A DNA stretch of 64,000 bases, taken from the NCBI RefSeq assembly GCF_017114825.1, contig NZ_JADEVO010000001.1, forward strand, positions 248,001 to 312,000, written 5' to 3'. The stretch comes from Pseudomonas gregormendelii. Its GTDB lineage: Bacteria > Pseudomonadota > Gammaproteobacteria > Pseudomonadales > Pseudomonadaceae. Positions 47,286 to 55,645 of the stretch are shown here, in pieces. Made by a program: the position numbers and the translations under genes. Below the pieces are notes generated by a model. That model made no database searches. It was not told the origin of the DNA and saw nothing but the letters and a program-made list of their open reading frames with translations. Position 1 is the first letter of the stretch. Every line of letters begins with the position of its first letter.

Positions 47286-48215
47286 TTACACCGACAACCG
47301 CAACCGCGCCAGATCCCTTAACGGCGGCGCACCGAACAGCCGGCTGTATTCCCGGCTGAACTGCGACGGGCTCTCATACCCCACCCGATACCCCGCCGCC
47401 GACGCATCCAGCCCTTCGGCCAGCATCAACCGCCGCGCCTCCTGCAAACGCAGCTGCTTCTGATACTGCAGCGGACTCATCGCGGTCATTGCCTTGAACC
47501 GGTGATGCAGCGTCGACACGCTCAGGTTTACTTCCTTGGCCAGGTCATCGATGCGCAACGGTTGCTCGTAATTGCCATTGAGCCATTTGATCGCCTGGCT
47601 GATGCGATGGCTCTGGCTGTTGGCAATGGCAATCTCATACAGGCGATGCCCCTGCGGGCTGCGCAGCAGGCGGTAGAGAATCTCGCGGCGAATCAGCGGC
47701 GCAAGCATGCCGATGTCCTTGGGTGAATTGAGCAGGCGGGCCAGGCGCAGCACGGCGTCGAGCATCGCGGTATCGATCTGCTCCACGTACAGGCCGCGCC
47801 CCGTAGGGCGGGTCGGCACGCCAAGGGGGCCGGCGTCGGCAATCAACGCGGTAATTTCCGCCGGGTCGATATCCAGCCGCACGGCCAGTATCGGTTCTTC
47901 GCAAGTGACATTCACCACCCGCCCACTCAGCGGCATCGAGACCGACACCACCAGGTAATTCAGTGGGTCGTAATTGAAAAACTCATCGGCCAGGCGCACC
48001 TCTTTTCGCCCCTGGGCCATGATGCACAGTGCCGGTTGCGCGAGCACCGGGGCAAAATCGTGGGACTTGCTGTGGCGCGACATGAACAGCGAGCCGACGG
48101 CCGTGGCATAGGTGCCATCATCCAGCGTGTTGCGGCGAATGATAGCGGCCAGTTCCGCCCGCTGTTTTTCCATGTCGGCGTCCAGCGGGGCTTCAAAGTG
48201 ATCGAGCGACGACAT
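47286..48215 (-). CDS. AraC-family transcriptional regulator
   Basis: A 309-residue regulator with an N-terminal AraC_N-type effector domain (about residues 30-185; ALCIMAQGRKEVRL, LNYLVVSVSMPLSGRV) and a C-terminal double helix-turn-helix (about 200-300; LRIDDLAKEVNLSVSTLHHRFKAMTAMSPLQYQKQLRLQEARRLM). The start at 48215 has GAGGA eight bases upstream, which decides it over ATG codons three and more codons earlier. It is convergent with the ABC operon. No obvious target except possibly the gene at 48550, whose 334-base upstream region it shares. Confidence 0.87.
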   Translation of the reverse strand: MSSLDHFEAPLDADMEKQRAELAAIIRRNTLDDGTYATAVGSLFMSRHSKSHDFAPVLAQPALCIMAQGRKEVRLADEFFNYDPLNYLVVSVSMPLSGRVVNVTCEEPILAVRLDIDPAEITALIADAGPLGVPTRPTGRGLYVEQIDTAMLDAVLRLARLLNSPKDIGMLAPLIRREILYRLLRSPQGHRLYEIAIANSQSHRISQAIKWLNGNYEQPLRIDDLAKEVNLSVSTLHHRFKAMTAMSPLQYQKQLRLQEARRLMLAEGLDASAAGYRVGYESPSQFSREYSRLFGAPPLRDLARLRLSV

Positions 48216-48549
48216 GCACGGCATCCTCGGCGAAGTGGTGGGATGAGCAGAGCTTAAATTTGTGCAAGGAACAACGGTAGACACATCCTGCGAAATGCTT
48301 GCCTGATTCTGCACCGGGCTCAAGTGTTTCACGGTGGCGGCGGGCGCTAGCCGGGCAAACTTGCTCGAAAGTCATATTTCAATGCTGTGACAGCATTTAC
48401 AGGTTGTTACAGGTTCCCGGAGAGGCCTGGCAGGATCGTGCAACAAGCCGGCAGGAATCGACTAACCGCGTTCTCCCGGGCGCGCTTAACCTTTGATCCT
48501 GTCGCAGCCCGTCCCACGGCTGCCACTTGAGTACCTGGGAGGGTTGAAC
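48216..48549. other. Intergenic region between AraC gene and small monooxygenase
   Basis: 334 bases without a coding frame I can support. The one clear structure is a perfect 17-base dyad AATGCTGTGACAGCATT (48381-48397), likely an operator because it has no T-run. The 3' part, toward 48550, has GGGAGGG before the start codon. Confidence 0.6.
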
Positions 48550-48903
48550 ATGTCTACGCAAATTCCCGTCAGCCATATGGCCTTTGTTCGTGCTCGTGCC
48601 GGGCGTTCGGTGGAACTGGGCGCGCGTCTCAGTGCCCTGATAGAACCGTCGCTTACTGCACCGGGCTGCCTGAGCTTCGCCTTGCAACATTCACAATGCG
48701 ATCCGCAGTTGTGGCTGGTGTCCGGTTTCTGGCTCGATCAACAGGCCATGACGGCCTACTTCAGCACCCCGGCCATGCAGATTTTTGCTGAGTTGGTGGA
48801 GGACCTGGTGGTCAACAGCCTGGATTTTCATACCTTCGAGCAAGTATCAGCCGCCCAGGCGCTCGGACAGACCCAGTCCTGGGTACACAAAATGGCGGGT
48901 TGA
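48550..48903 (+). CDS. Antibiotic biosynthesis monooxygenase (ABM) domain protein
   Basis: A 117-residue protein with the alpha/beta ferredoxin-like ABM fold: HMAFVRARAGRSVELGARLSALIEPSLTAPGCLSFALQHS is followed by the WLVSGFWLDQQAMTAYFSTPAMQIF pairing segment. Members include quinol monooxygenases and haem-degrading enzymes; none can be chosen here. GGGAGGG lies eight bases before the ATG at 48550. The small gene at 48945 follows in the same direction after 41 bases. Confidence 0.82.
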   Translation: MSTQIPVSHMAFVRARAGRSVELGARLSALIEPSLTAPGCLSFALQHSQCDPQLWLVSGFWLDQQAMTAYFSTPAMQIFAELVEDLVVNSLDFHTFEQVSAAQALGQTQSWVHKMAG

Positions 48904-48944
48904 GGGTTTAATGACGGCATTCTCAATCAGCCAGGATGCCCGAC

Positions 48945-49175
48945 ATGGCACGTAAAGCCTTTGAAACCTTCGAAGCCGTATCGGCCGTTGTCCCCCGCGA
49001 GGGCGGTTACTACGCGGCGATTGCCACCAAAGCCATCGGTAGCTCGGGCGCACCGCGCTTCAACAAGCTGCTGGAAGAACAGACCTTCAAGACCGCCAAG
49101 GAGGCGGACGAGGCTGCCGCCATGCAACTGACGCACCTCAAGGGCGTCGGTGAAGACGGCGAACTGATCTGGTAG
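48945..49175 (+). CDS. Small hypothetical protein
   Basis: A 76-residue soluble protein, MARKAFETFEAVSAVVPREGGYY..., with no membrane segment and a strand-helix-strand pattern. AGGA lies eight bases before the ATG at 48945; the ATG three codons earlier has a poorer site. It lies after the ABM gene and before the convergent flavoprotein gene. The frame is well formed for a gene of this group, but I do not recognise the family. Confidence 0.72.
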   Translation: MARKAFETFEAVSAVVPREGGYYAAIATKAIGSSGAPRFNKLLEEQTFKTAKEADEAAAMQLTHLKGVGEDGELIW

Positions 49176-49190
49176 TCATCTGAGCAGTAG

Positions 49191-49820
49191 CTACCTGGTC
49201 GCCCCTGGGCGGAACATCTTGAACAGTGCCTCCGGCCCCAGCTGGAAGTAATCCGCCGGCCCGCCGCCGCGCAGTATCGGCTCTGCCGCGGCGGTGTCGT
49301 ACACCCCATCCTTGAGCAGCCATTTGGCAATGTGCACGGCCACCACTTCGCCGAGTATCAGCCAGCTGGGCACCACATTGCCGTCAGCCCGTTGCAGCTG
49401 AATGATCTGCGTTACCTTGCATTCAAAGGACACCGGGCTTTCAGCGACCCGTGGCACCTGGATCACTTTCGAGGCCACGGGTGTCAGCCCGGACAACTCG
49501 AATTCATTGACCTCAGGCCCGACCATCGCGCAGCTCTGATTCATCTGCTCGGCCAATGGACGAGTGGCCAGGTTCCAGGCGAATTCGCCGGTCTGCTCGA
49601 TATTGTTCAAGCTGTCTTTGCGCCCGACGCTGGAGAACCCGATGATCGGCGGAATGTAGTTGAAGGCGTTGAAAAAACTGTAGGGCGCCAGGTTAAGGCG
49701 GCCGTTGGCATCCTGCGACGAAATCCAGCCGATGGGCCGCGGCCCGACGATGGCGTTGAACGGATCGTGGGGCAGGCCATGGCCGTTGGCAGGTTCGTAG
49801 AAATGGATGTCGTCGGGCAT
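49191..49820 (-). CDS. Flavin reductase-like / FMN-binding split-barrel protein
   Basis: A 209-residue protein of the DIM6/NTAB flavin reductase-like family. The flavin-contact region is VGPRPIGWISSQDANGRLNLAPYSFFNAFNYIPPIIGF (about residues 24-61), a classic pattern for members that bind FMN. AAGGAACGC lies upstream of the ATG at 49820. The gene is monocistronic; its start lies by a degenerate REP pair, and it converges with the small gene at 48945. The substrate of the reductase is unknown. Confidence 0.87.
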   Translation of the reverse strand: MPDDIHFYEPANGHGLPHDPFNAIVGPRPIGWISSQDANGRLNLAPYSFFNAFNYIPPIIGFSSVGRKDSLNNIEQTGEFAWNLATRPLAEQMNQSCAMVGPEVNEFELSGLTPVASKVIQVPRVAESPVSFECKVTQIIQLQRADGNVVPSWLILGEVVAVHIAKWLLKDGVYDTAAAEPILRGGGPADYFQLGPEALFKMFRPGATR

Positions 49821-49834
49821 GGAGTAGCGTTCCT

Positions 49835-49916
49835 TTAGGAGCGAGCTGGCTCGCGATAATCTGTCGGTCAAAAGCAATGTATCTGACACAGCATCACGAG
49901 CAAGCCCGGTCGCCAT
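49835..49916. repeat. Degenerate REP pair, second family
   Basis: AGGAGCGAGCTGGCTCGCGA on the left and a decayed complement (CACGAGCAAGCCCGGTCGCC) on the right resemble the 47178 element but with several mismatches. Confidence 0.6.
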
Positions 49917-49937
49917 AAAATCTTCCCATTTGCGTAA

Positions 49938-49975
49938 GTGACAGATTTTTCATAAAGCACCTACCTATTTTTCAC
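49938..49975 (+). promoter_or_regulatory. Two candidate ColR sites upstream of the COG4705 gene
   Basis: CCTACCTATTTTTCAC (49960-49975) matches the recalled ColR consensus YYNASNNYTTTTTCAC at all but one position. A weaker copy, GTGACAGATTTTTCAT (49938-49953), lies exactly 22 bases upstream, on the same helix face. The start codon follows 65 bases later. Confidence 0.45.
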
Positions 49976-50039
49976 CAAGCCCCCGCCAGTCTGCGTGCAA
50001 AACCAAGAAACGACCACGCACGCTGGAGCGCTATCCTCG

Positions 50040-50795
50040 ATGAATAAACTTCCTCAAATAACCCTGGCATTCTGGGTGATGAAAATCTGCGCAACGACCT
50101 TGGGGGAGACCGCAGGCGATTTGCTATCGATGACTCTCAATGTCGGCTACGCCATCAGCTCGCTGATTCTGATCAGCGTATTTGTGCTGACGTTGATCAC
50201 TCAGCTGATGTCCAAGTCTTACAAACCGGTGCTGTACTGGATCGTGATCCTGTCGACCAGCACGGCCGGCACCACGATGTCGGACTTTATGGATCGTACC
50301 CTGGGTCTGGGCTACGCCACCGGTTCGATGATTCTGATTGCCATCCTGGTTGGGATTTTTGCCGCCTGGCGCTTGAGCGGTGATTCACTGAATGTGACCA
50401 AAGTGCAGACCTTGCGCGGCGAAATGTTTTACTGGATGGCGATCCTGTTTTCAAACACCCTGGGCACGGCACTCGGCGATTACCTGGCCGACGACTCGGG
50501 CCTGGGTTTTGCCGGTGGCGCGCTGTTGATCGGCTCGACCATTGTGATGGTGGTGCTGCTCAAATACTTGACCAGGATTTCGTCAGTGTTGCTGTTCTGG
50601 GTGGCATTTGTCCTCACCCGGCCGTTCGGGGCGACCCTAGGTGACTTCCTGACAAAACCGGATGAAAAGGGGGGGCTGGATTTCGGTACGATTGGCTCCT
50701 CGCTGGTGTTGGCGGGGATTCTGATGGTGATGATTGCGGGTGCTTCCTACGCGCAAAACAAGTACGCGAAGCCGGCGGCTGCCGAGTTGAGCTGA
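50040..50795 (+). CDS. COG4705-type polytopic membrane protein with four internal repeats
   Basis: A 251-residue inner-membrane protein with about eight helices built from four related units. Each unit ends in a G-x3/4-D motif followed by a glycine-rich helix: TTLGETAGDLLSMTLNVGYA, TSTAGTTMSDFMDRTLGLGYA, NTLGTALGDYLADDSGLGFA and RPFGATLGDFLTKPDEKGGLDFG. The repeated D and the preceding T/G positions suggest a pseudo-symmetric channel or transporter with intramembrane acidic residues. The ATG at 50040 has GGAG 11 bases upstream; a GTG at 49995 is possible. Function is unknown. Upstream ColR-like sites hint at a metal or envelope-stress role. Confidence 0.82.
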   Translation: MNKLPQITLAFWVMKICATTLGETAGDLLSMTLNVGYAISSLILISVFVLTLITQLMSKSYKPVLYWIVILSTSTAGTTMSDFMDRTLGLGYATGSMILIAILVGIFAAWRLSGDSLNVTKVQTLRGEMFYWMAILFSNTLGTALGDYLADDSGLGFAGGALLIGSTIVMVVLLKYLTRISSVLLFWVAFVLTRPFGATLGDFLTKPDEKGGLDFGTIGSSLVLAGILMVMIAGASYAQNKYAKPAAAELS

Positions 50796-50822
50796 TAGAT
50801 TTTTGGGGGGCTCCATCGCAAT

Positions 50823-50852
50823 GCCGCCCGGAACTCACAAGCTCCGGACGGC
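50823..50852. terminator. Hairpin between convergent genes
   Basis: GCCGCCCGGA (50823-50832) pairs with TCCGGACGGC (50843-50852) with one G-T wobble. It lies between the ends of the COG4705 gene and the MHS permease gene. The T-runs are short, so termination is only probable. Confidence 0.5.
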
Positions 50853-50894
50853 GTTTCGACGAAGAGGCCGGTGCAGCCGACCTGAATGTGACGG

Positions 50895-52214
50895 TCAGTC
50901 AGTGGTGATGCGTGAGTGCTTGCGGGTGTCTTTCATGGTGATGTACACCAGCAACGACACTGCAATACACCCGGTCACGTACCAGTAGTAGCCGGTTTCC
51001 ATGCCGCTGCTCTTGAACCACAGCGCGATGTATTCAGCGGTACCGCCGAAGATCGACACGGTCAGCGCGTAAGGCAAACCAACACCCAGTGCACGGATTT
51101 CGGTCGGGAACAGTTCGGCTTTCACAACCGCGTTGATCGAGGTGTAGCCGCTGACGATGATCAGCGCCGCCATGATCAGGAAGAACGCGCCCCACCAGCT
51201 CTGCACGGTGTGCAGGGCGGTCAGGATCGGCACGGTGAACAGCGTGCCAAGGACGCCGAAGGCGATCAGGATCGGCCGGCGACCGACTTTATCCGAGAGC
51301 CCGCCTACCAGCGGTTGCAGGCACATGAACAGGAACAGCGTGGCTGCCGAAATCGTGGTGGAGTCGGAGATGCTCATACCGACCGTGTTCACCAGGTACT
51401 TCTGCATGTAGGTGGTGTAGGTGTAGAACGCCAGCGTACCGCCCATGGTCAGGCCGACCACGGTGAGCAGTTCCTTGGGGTGGCGCATCAAGGTGCGCAT
51501 GGCGCTTTCCTTGGCCTTTTCTTTCTTGGTGAAGGACTCGGTCTCTTCCATGCCGCGACGCAGGTAGAGCGCAACCACGGCACACAGCGCGCCGATGGCA
51601 AACGGGATGCGCCAGCCCCAGGCATACAGCTCCTCGGTGGTGAGGACGTTCTGCAGGACGATCAGTACGCCCAGCGCGATGAGCTGGCCGGAGATCAGGG
51701 TCACGTACTGGAAGCTCGAGAAGAAACCGCGACGCTCCTTGGTCGCCATCTCGCTGAGGTAAGTGGCCGAGGTGCCGTACTCGCCACCGACCGACAGGCC
51801 TTGCAGCAAACGGGCGAAAATCAGCAGGATCGGCGCGCCGATGCCGATGGTTTCATAGCCCGGGCTCAGGGCGATCAGCAGCGAACCGAAGCACATCAGG
51901 TAAACCGAGGCCATCAACGCCTTTTTACGACCAACCTTGTCGGCGTACAGGCCCATCAGCCAGCCCCCGATCGGACGCATCAGGAAGCCTACGGCGAAAA
52001 TCGCGGCGGTATTAAGCAGCTGTGCGGTGGTATCGCCTTTAGGGAAAAAGGCTTTGGCGAAGTACAGCGAGAACGCGGCGTAGACGTACCAGTCGTACCA
52101 CTCGACCATATTGCCGACCGAACCGCTGAAGATCGATCTGATGCGACTGGAAGTGGTTCTGGTCTTGGCCGGCACGGCAGCCGATCCTGCGGGCAGGGTG
52201 TTGGAGTTATCCAT
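50895..52214 (-). CDS. MHS-family MFS permease, probable alpha-ketoglutarate transporter
   Basis: A 439-residue, 12-helix proton symporter of the metabolite:H+ symporter family. The start GSVGNMVEWYDWYVYAAFSLYFAKAFFP (about residues 32-59), the RPIGGWLMGLYADKVGRKKALM loop near 85-106 and the LLQGLSVGGEYGTSATYLSEMA segment are typical of KgtP/PcaT-like carriers. AAGGA lies upstream of the ATG at 52214. Its upstream region carries a sigma54 promoter and two dyads, and the divergently placed MifR/MifS-type genes lie just beyond. In P. aeruginosa MifSR controls alpha-ketoglutarate uptake, so that substrate is the best inference. Confidence 0.87.
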   Translation of the reverse strand: MDNSNTLPAGSAAVPAKTRTTSSRIRSIFSGSVGNMVEWYDWYVYAAFSLYFAKAFFPKGDTTAQLLNTAAIFAVGFLMRPIGGWLMGLYADKVGRKKALMASVYLMCFGSLLIALSPGYETIGIGAPILLIFARLLQGLSVGGEYGTSATYLSEMATKERRGFFSSFQYVTLISGQLIALGVLIVLQNVLTTEELYAWGWRIPFAIGALCAVVALYLRRGMEETESFTKKEKAKESAMRTLMRHPKELLTVVGLTMGGTLAFYTYTTYMQKYLVNTVGMSISDSTTISAATLFLFMCLQPLVGGLSDKVGRRPILIAFGVLGTLFTVPILTALHTVQSWWGAFFLIMAALIIVSGYTSINAVVKAELFPTEIRALGVGLPYALTVSIFGGTAEYIALWFKSSGMETGYYWYVTGCIAVSLLVYITMKDTRKHSRITTD

Positions 52215-52276
52215 CGAAGGATCCTTAATCTAATTGTTGTATTGGAGCGCATTGAAACGCAGCCTGCGGGGGCTAT

Positions 52277-52292
52277 AGCAGGAGCTGTGCCA
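52277..52292 (-). promoter_or_regulatory. Sigma54 promoter of the MHS permease
   Basis: On the minus strand the sequence is TGGCACAGCTCCTGCT: GG and GC are separated by exactly ten bases, the hallmark of -24/-12 promoters (consensus TGGCACN5TTGCW). It is about 65 bases upstream of the permease start. Confidence 0.82.
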
Positions 52293-52332
52293 ACAGGGGG
52301 AGGGCCGGTTTAGAGGGGTTTGGACGGGTGCG

Positions 52333-52382
52333 TAAGCGGATTTCCGCTTATTGGAAAATGGGGGTGAGCGGAAAATCGCTTA
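52333..52382. promoter_or_regulatory. Two dyad sites for the sigma54 activator
   Basis: TAAGCGGATTTCCGCTTA (52333-52350) is a perfect 18-base palindrome. TGAGCGGAAAATCGCTTA (52365-52382) is a second, imperfect copy. Their centres are 32 bases apart (three turns), and they lie 40-105 bases upstream of the -24 element, the usual position for enhancer-like activator sites. MifR is the probable ligand. Confidence 0.72.
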
Positions 52383-52411
52383 TCAGCTTGTAGAGGTGTA
52401 TTGGCAGCAAT

Positions 52412-52443
52412 GGCCTCTTCGCGGGCTTGCCCGCGAAGAGGCC
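52412..52443. repeat. Perfect REP hairpin downstream of mifR
   Basis: GGCCTCTTCGCGGGC-TT-GCCCGCGAAGAGGCC is a perfect 15-bp stem with a two-base loop. It is a compact single unit of the second REP family, located ten bases beyond the mifR stop, and may terminate the mifSR transcript. Confidence 0.88.
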
Positions 52444-52453
52444 GATCCAGGCG

Positions 52454-53779
52454 CTACAAAAACATCTCGCGAGTCAGCCCATGGCGCTGCATCTTTTCAT
52501 TGAAGGTGCGGCGCGGCAGTTGCAACTCTTCGAGCACCGCTTTCACATCGCCTTTATGCCGGGTCAAGGCCGCCCGCAGGCAGTGTTCTTCGAAAGCCTC
52601 CTGACGAGCCGCCAGTGACTGCCCCGGTTCGCTGCCCACCGGTGCCGGCTCATCGAGCCCCAGCACCTGGCGCTCGGCTACGTTGGCCAATTCACGGACG
52701 TTGCCGGGCCAGTCATGGCTGAGCAAGTGGCTCAATTGCGCGCCGGTCAGTGGTGGAAATGTGCGGCCCAGGCGATCGGCGGCGCTCTGGGCGAAGGTTT
52801 CGAACAGCAGCGGGATGTCCTCGCGCCGGTCTCGCAGCGGCGGCAGGCGCAGTTCGGCAACGTTCAGGCGATAGGCCAGGTCTTCACGGAAGCGTCCGGC
52901 CCGGGCTTCGTCCAGCAGGTCGGGCTTGGTCGCGGCGATGATTCGCAGGTCCACGCGAATGCTCTGGTTCGAACCCAGGCGCTCGAGTTTCTGTTCCTGC
53001 AGCACTCGTAGCAATTTCACTTGCTGGGCCAGTGGCATACTTTCGATTTCATCGAGAAACAGCGTGCCGCCGTCGGCATATTCGAGCTTGCCGATGCGCT
53101 TGCCCTGGGCGCCGGTGAATGCGCCACTCTCGTGGCCGAACAGTTCGGCTTCGAACAGTTGCTCGGGGATCGCTGCGCAATTGAGCGCCACAAAGGGCTT
53201 GGCGGCCCGTGTCCCGAAGTCGTGCAGGCAGCGAGCAACCAGCTCCTTGCCACTGCCGGTTTCACCGCGGATCAACACATTGACCGGCAATGCCGCCAGT
53301 TCCAGCACTTGCCGGCGTAACGTCTGCAGTCCTCGGGATACCCCCAGCAGTGTGGCATCGAGCTTGGCGCGGTTGTCGGCCTGTTCATGCAGGGCGCGGT
53401 TTTCCAGCACCAGCCGGCGTTTGTCGAGCGCGCGTCGCAGGCTGCCGAGTAGCGTCTCGGGGCTGAAGGGTTTTTCGAGGAAGTCGTAGGCGCCGTCGCG
53501 CATCGCGTCCACGGCCATCGGCACATCGCCGTGGCCGGTCAGCAGGATCACCGGCAAGTCGGCATCGCGCCGCTGGACCTCGGCCAACAGCTCCAGGCCG
53601 GTCATACCGGGCATGCGCACGTCGCTGAGGATCACCCCAGGAAAGTGCCGGGGCAACTGCGCCAGGCACTCTTCGGCGCGACTGAACAACTGCACTTCGA
53701 AGCCTGACAGGCTCAACCATTGTTCGACGGCGCTACGAATGCTGCTTTCGTCGTCGACGACGATTACTGAGTTGAGCAT
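52454..53779 (-). CDS. mifR: Sigma54-dependent response regulator (MifR/DctD type)
   Basis: A 441-residue NtrC-family activator. Its receiver domain has the phosphorylation site D53 (GVILSDVRMPG) and K103 (FLEKPF). The AAA+ domain carries Walker A GETGSGKE (172-179), GAFTGA (219-224), which contacts sigma54, and Walker B FLDEIE (241-246). A C-terminal Fis-type helix-turn-helix ends the protein (GDVKAVLEELQLPRRTFNEKMQRHG). It overlaps the kinase gene by 16 bases. The sigma54 promoter and dyads of the neighbouring permease make that gene the expected target. The name is by resemblance to MifR; DctD of the C4-dicarboxylate system is the main alternative. Confidence 0.85.
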   Translation of the reverse strand: MLNSVIVVDDESSIRSAVEQWLSLSGFEVQLFSRAEECLAQLPRHFPGVILSDVRMPGMTGLELLAEVQRRDADLPVILLTGHGDVPMAVDAMRDGAYDFLEKPFSPETLLGSLRRALDKRRLVLENRALHEQADNRAKLDATLLGVSRGLQTLRRQVLELAALPVNVLIRGETGSGKELVARCLHDFGTRAAKPFVALNCAAIPEQLFEAELFGHESGAFTGAQGKRIGKLEYADGGTLFLDEIESMPLAQQVKLLRVLQEQKLERLGSNQSIRVDLRIIAATKPDLLDEARAGRFREDLAYRLNVAELRLPPLRDRREDIPLLFETFAQSAADRLGRTFPPLTGAQLSHLLSHDWPGNVRELANVAERQVLGLDEPAPVGSEPGQSLAARQEAFEEHCLRAALTRHKGDVKAVLEELQLPRRTFNEKMQRHGLTREMFL

Positions 53780-55539
53780 GGGCCCTGGGCCTCCTGGTCG
53801 ATTGGCAGGGTGAGGGTGAAAGCGGCGCCGTTACCCTGGTTGGCCGCGCTCAGGCGGCCGCCGGATTCGTGAGCGATGGCAAAGGATACGGCCAGCCCGA
53901 TGCCCAGGCCATCGCCCACGGGTTTGGTGGTGAAAAACGGATCGAAGACTTTTGCCAGGTGTTCCTCGGCAATGCCGCCACCATTATCGGACACGGTCAG
54001 GCGCCACAGCTTTTCATCTTCTTCCAACCGGATTTCCAGGCGCTTGCAGGGCTTGTCGTGCATCGCGTCGAGGGCGTTACGCAATAGATTGATCAGCACC
54101 TGCTCCAGGCGAATCGAATCACCACGCACCCAGGCCGGGCGCGTCAGGTGCAGCACCGTGCTGACCTGTTCCTCGCGCAGGCGGGTTTCGAGCAGTTGCA
54201 GCGCCTGGTCCACCACAGTCGCCAGGTCCAGGCGTTCGCGCAGGCCGCTGGGGCTCTTGCGGGCAAACGTCTTGAGGTGGCCGGTCAGGGCAGCCATGCG
54301 CGTCAGCATGTCGTCCACCGGCTTGAGTGCCTTGTAGGCGTCATCTACCCGGCCGTGGTCGAGCAACAGGCGCAGGGTGGCCAGTTGCATGCGCTGGGCG
54401 GTCAGCGGCTGGTTGATTTCATGGGCCAGGGCGGCGGACATCTGGCCCAGGGCGGCGAGCTTGGCCGACTGCACCAGGCCATCCTGAGCGGTGCGCAGGT
54501 CGCGGGTGCGTTCTTCGACCAGGCGCTCGAGCTCTTCGCGACTGCGCTGGCGGATCTTGGCCAGACGCCAACGCTGATTGAGAAATAGCAGCAGGAAAAC
54601 CAGCGCCAGCCACGACCCGGCTGCAGCCAGTGCGGCAGTGCGGCTGTCTTCAAAGGGCACCTGCGGGCGACGCAGCAGATGCAGGGTCCAGTCTTCGGCG
54701 GCCAGGGGCAGGGATTCCCACAGGTAGTCAACTTTGCCATCCGGGCCATCGACCCGCGCCAGGTGACTGTTGTCGTCGAAACTCTCCAGGGGCTGATAGT
54801 CCAGCTGTTTCAGGGGCTGCTTGTCGTACTGGCGGGTGGCCTTGAGTTCGGCGTGATCGCTGTCATTCAGTGGTTTGAGCAAGCGATAACGCCAGCCTGG
54901 CTGATTGGCGATGAAGATCACGCCACGGGCATCGCTGACCAGCAAAGTATCGCTGCCTTGGCGCCATTCACGCTCCAGCTCGGGAAACTCGAGCTTGACC
55001 ACCATGGCACCGAGGAAACGCCCATCGTCGGCAGTCACCGCACTGGACAGGAAATAACCGGGAATCCCGCTGGTCACCCCCACTGCATAGAAGCGTCCGG
55101 ACCCCAGGGTGCGGGTCTGGCTGAAGTAGGGGCGAAAGCCGTAGTTGTGGCCGACGTAACTGCTGGGCAGGCGCCAGTTGCTCGCGGCCACGGCGAGGCC
55201 GGTTTCATCGAGCAGTTCCAGGGTCGAAGACTCGGCGGCGCCGTTGATCTTTTCCAGCTTGCGGTTGAGCAGGTCCTGCTGTTGGGCCGTCAATGGTCCA
55301 TCGAGTGCCGAACGCAGCTCAGGGTCCAGGGCCAGCACAGCGGGCAGGGCGCGGTAGCGTTCGATCAAGGTGTGCAGCGAGGTCGCGTACAAACCCAGCT
55401 GCTGGTTGGCCCGGGCAGCGTCCTCCACCAATGCCTGGCGCTCGGCATGGCGCATGGCCAGGGTGGCGGCGATGACGGCGCCGGCAACGATAACGAGGGA
55501 GTAGAGCGTCAGGCGCAAGGGGCGAGAGGACTCGAACAT
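53764..55539 (-). CDS. mifS: Sensor histidine kinase (MifS/DctB type)
   Basis: A 591-residue inner-membrane kinase with TM1 near 10-29 and a large periplasmic double-PAS/Cache sensor domain (about 35-290) containing [31 protein letters not shown], the segment typical of DctB-like dicarboxylate sensors. TM2 lies near 300-320 and a coiled linker near 325-355. The H-box [20 protein letters not shown] has its histidine near 372, and the ATPase domain ([24 protein letters not shown]) follows. Its 3' end overlaps mifR by 16 bases, so the pair is coupled. Together with the permease it forms a dicarboxylate-sensing uptake module. Confidence 0.87.
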   Translation of the reverse strand: MFESSRPLRLTLYSLVIVAGAVIAATLAMRHAERQALVEDAARANQQLGLYATSLHTLIERYRALPAVLALDPELRSALDGPLTAQQQDLLNRKLEKINGAAESSTLELLDETGLAVAASNWRLPSSYVGHNYGFRPYFSQTRTLGSGRFYAVGVTSGIPGYFLSSAVTADDGRFLGAMVVKLEFPELEREWRQGSDTLLVSDARGVIFIANQPGWRYRLLKPLNDSDHAELKATRQYDKQPLKQLDYQPLESFDDNSHLARVDGPDGKVDYLWESLPLAAEDWTLHLLRRPQVPFEDSRTAALAAAGSWLALVFLLLFLNQRWRLAKIRQRSREELERLVEERTRDLRTAQDGLVQSAKLAALGQMSAALAHEINQPLTAQRMQLATLRLLLDHGRVDDAYKALKPVDDMLTRMAALTGHLKTFARKSPSGLRERLDLATVVDQALQLLETRLREEQVSTVLHLTRPAWVRGDSIRLEQVLINLLRNALDAMHDKPCKRLEIRLEEDEKLWRLTVSDNGGGIAEEHLAKVFDPFFTTKPVGDGLGIGLAVSFAIAHESGGRLSAANQGNGAAFTLTLPIDQEAQGPCSTQ

Positions 55540-55589
55540 GCTGGGCGTTACACAACGGGACGGTGGGCGCGCACCATAGCATGAGCCAT

Positions 55590-55626
55590 AAAAAAGGCGA
55601 CAGGAGCATGACCCCTGTCGCCTTTG
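55590..55626 (-). terminator. Intrinsic terminator of the fumarase gene
   Basis: AAAAGGCGACAGG and CCTGTCGCCTTT arms with an eight-base loop form a strong stem 20 bases beyond the fumarase stop. The A-run gives the T-run on the minus strand. Confidence 0.88.
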
Positions 55627-55645
55627 CCAGACGTGTCTGAAAGGC

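Noticed and set aside
50916..52313. 465-residue frame on the plus strand
   Set aside because: Antisense to the MHS permease and rich in Q, H and R, which is typical of a shadow of a membrane protein gene.
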